Assembly: GCA_964586775.1 (NCBI GenBank)
Contig: CAZPJD010000170.1
Location: 1 to 13,172 of the forward strand
Source: JADLEX01 sp964586775
GTDB taxonomy: Bacteria > Lernaellota > Lernaellaia > JACKCT01
Reading direction: 5' to 3'
DNA: 13,172 nucleotides
How positions within the stretch are numbered: the first letter of the stretch is position 1; each line of letters opens with the position of its first letter. Below are positions 12,065-13,172 of the stretch, piece after piece. The notes beneath the pieces were generated by a model. The model ran no database searches. It was not told where the DNA came from and saw only the letters and a list, made by a program, of their open reading frames with translations. A program made the position numbers and the translations under genes.

Positions 12065-13172
12065 TTGATCGACGACCTTCACGGCGATTCGGGGCACGCC
12101 GAACCGCGCATCATTCCGCGTAGAGATCATCCCATCTCGCGAAAGCTCATCGACCCCGATGCGCTCAAGGTGCTCTATCGCCTCTGCAACAGCGGCTTCA
12201 AGGCGTATCTGGTCGGCGGCGGGGTGCGCGATCTGCTGCTCGGCAAGACGCCCAAGGACTTCGACGTGGCCACCGACGCGCGGCCCGAAGAGGTTCGGCG
12301 GCTCTTTCGCAACTCGCGGATCATCGGGCGGCGTTTTCGCCTCGCCCACGTGTTTTTTCACGGCAACAAGATCGTCGAGGTGTCGACCTTCCGCCGGTCG
12401 GTGACGAGTCTTCCCGCGATCGAGCTCGAACCGACGAACGGCGACGAGGCTGCGGACGAGCCGGATGTCGTTTCCAATGTCGACGATGTCGAGGTCATCG
12501 ACGACGAGGGCGCCAACGGCGAATCCGACGCCGCTTCGCCTGACGAGCACCGCATCCCACCGTCGGAAAACGATTACGGGACCGCCGAAGAGGACGCCAA
12601 GCGCCGCGACATCACCATCAACGCGCTTTTCTACAACATCGCCGACTTCTCGATCATCGACTACGTCGGCGGCATGGACGACCTGCAAAACCGGGTGGTG
12701 CGTTCGGTGGGTTGCCCGCATCGCAGCATCAAGGAAGACCCGGTGCGCATGATCCGTGTGATCCGCCACGCGGCGCGCACGGGTTTCACGATCGATCCCG
12801 CGACGTGGGAGGCGATCCGCGAGCACGTGCGCCTGATCGTCCACTGCTCGCCCGCGCGGGTGCGCGAGGAGTTTTTGCGCGACCTGCGCGGCGGGGCGTC
12901 GCACCTGAGCTTTCAGACGATGGTCGAGACCGGCCTGCTGCCTTGCCTGTTCCCCGCCTATGAAGAAGTGCTGGCGGGCGAAGACGGCGAACGCACCAAA
13001 GAGTGGCTGCTGCGTAACCTGCGCGGCATCGACGCGCTCAACCGCAAAGGGCCGCCTCTGTCCGATCCCATGCTGCTCGCGGCGTTTGTGGCACCGTTCG
13101 TGCGTCACGCGCGCGTGCTGGAGCGCGCGCCCGAGGAACGGGCCCGCGTGCCGTACTTTCACAGCGAGGTGC
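12065..13172 (+). CDS. pcnB: Poly(A) polymerase / CCA-adding enzyme family (PcnB-like), 3' end cut by window
   Basis: The frame is open from TTG 12065 to the window edge (369 codons). No in-frame ATG occurs until well inside the conserved core, so a TTG start is needed; GGGATGTGAG precedes it. The class II nucleotidyltransferase head has AYLVGGGVRDLLLGKTPKDF (46-65), with catalytic Asp64 and Asp66 in DFD. RIIGRRFRLAHVFF (84-97) is a hallmark of PcnB, followed by EEDAKRRDITINALFYN (174-190) and EDPVRMIRVIRHAARTGF (223-240). These enzymes add AMP, or CCA, to RNA 3' ends. PcnB-like wording favours poly(A) polymerase, but related tRNA CCA enzymes in some lineages share it. An unusually acidic insertion (about 118-165, rich in Asp and Glu) sits between the head motifs. 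Promoter and leader hairpin are listed separately. Confidence 0.9.
   Translation, partial: MIDDLHGDSGHAEPRIIPRRDHPISRKLIDPDALKVLYRLCNSGFKAYLVGGGVRDLLLGKTPKDFDVATDARPEEVRRLFRNSRIIGRRFRLAHVFFHGNKIVEVSTFRRSVTSLPAIELEPTNGDEAADEPDVVSNVDDVEVIDDEGANGESDAASPDEHRIPPSENDYGTAEEDAKRRDITINALFYNIADFSIIDYVGGMDDLQNRVVRSVGCPHRSIKEDPVRMIRVIRHAARTGFTIDPATWEAIREHVRLIVHCSPARVREEFLRDLRGGASHLSFQTMVETGLLPCLFPAYEEVLAGEDGERTKEWLLRNLRGIDALNRKGPPLSDPMLLAAFVAPFVRHARVLERAPEERARVPYFHSEV

Noticed and set aside
12008..13162. Minus-strand open frame of 384 codons opposite pcnB
   Set aside because: The plus strand has the complete PcnB signature; the antisense frame is Arg/Val/His-rich shadow sequence.

Overview
The window is high-GC bacterial DNA with tightly packed genes and ATGA-type overlaps. 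I infer a Gram-negative bacterium of the broad deltaproteobacterial type or a related phylum. Supporting signs are a heptose-pathway enzyme of LPS core synthesis, an OmpA-like lipoprotein with thrombospondin type-3 calcium repeats, Asp-rich linkers in exported proteins, and a UGA-encoded selenoprotein. No marker here fixes the species.

Left part (minus strand, 5317 down to 1). A small orphan protein resembles the C-terminal domain of GMC/cholesterol oxidases (4736-5317). It has a good promoter and a terminator. It is followed by parE (2557-4464) and parC (422-2560), which overlap by 4 bp and encode a Bacteroidota-like topoisomerase IV. Forty-seven bases after parC lies the most interesting gene of the window, a SelW/Rdx-family selenoprotein (147-374). 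Its CxxC-like site is encoded Cys-Val-Gln-UGA, and a bacterial SECIS hairpin with loop GGUCU sits at the right distance after the UGA. A normal gene finder would break or miss this gene and could call the antisense strand instead.

Middle (5448-9715). A secreted or lipid-anchored heparinase II/III-type polysaccharide lyase runs on the plus strand. It has a 12-bp tandem repeat coding a DDDQ-type linker. It meets tail to tail, with overlapping stops, a three-gene minus-strand envelope operon: a small lipoprotein with a DUF4398-like helical hairpin, an OmpA/TSP3 lipoprotein carrying a second copy of that hairpin, and rfaE2 (heptose-1-phosphate adenylyltransferase). A promoter with an extended -10 precedes this operon.

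Right part (9874-13172). A solitary DUF262 plus HNH protein of the GmrSD type, a candidate modification-dependent restriction/anti-phage enzyme, lies between the envelope operon and pcnB. The pcnB gene, coding a poly(A) polymerase or CCA-adding family enzyme, begins at a probable TTG. It has a near-consensus promoter and a 5' leader hairpin, and runs off the right edge.

I saw no rRNA, tRNA, CRISPR array or intact insertion sequence.
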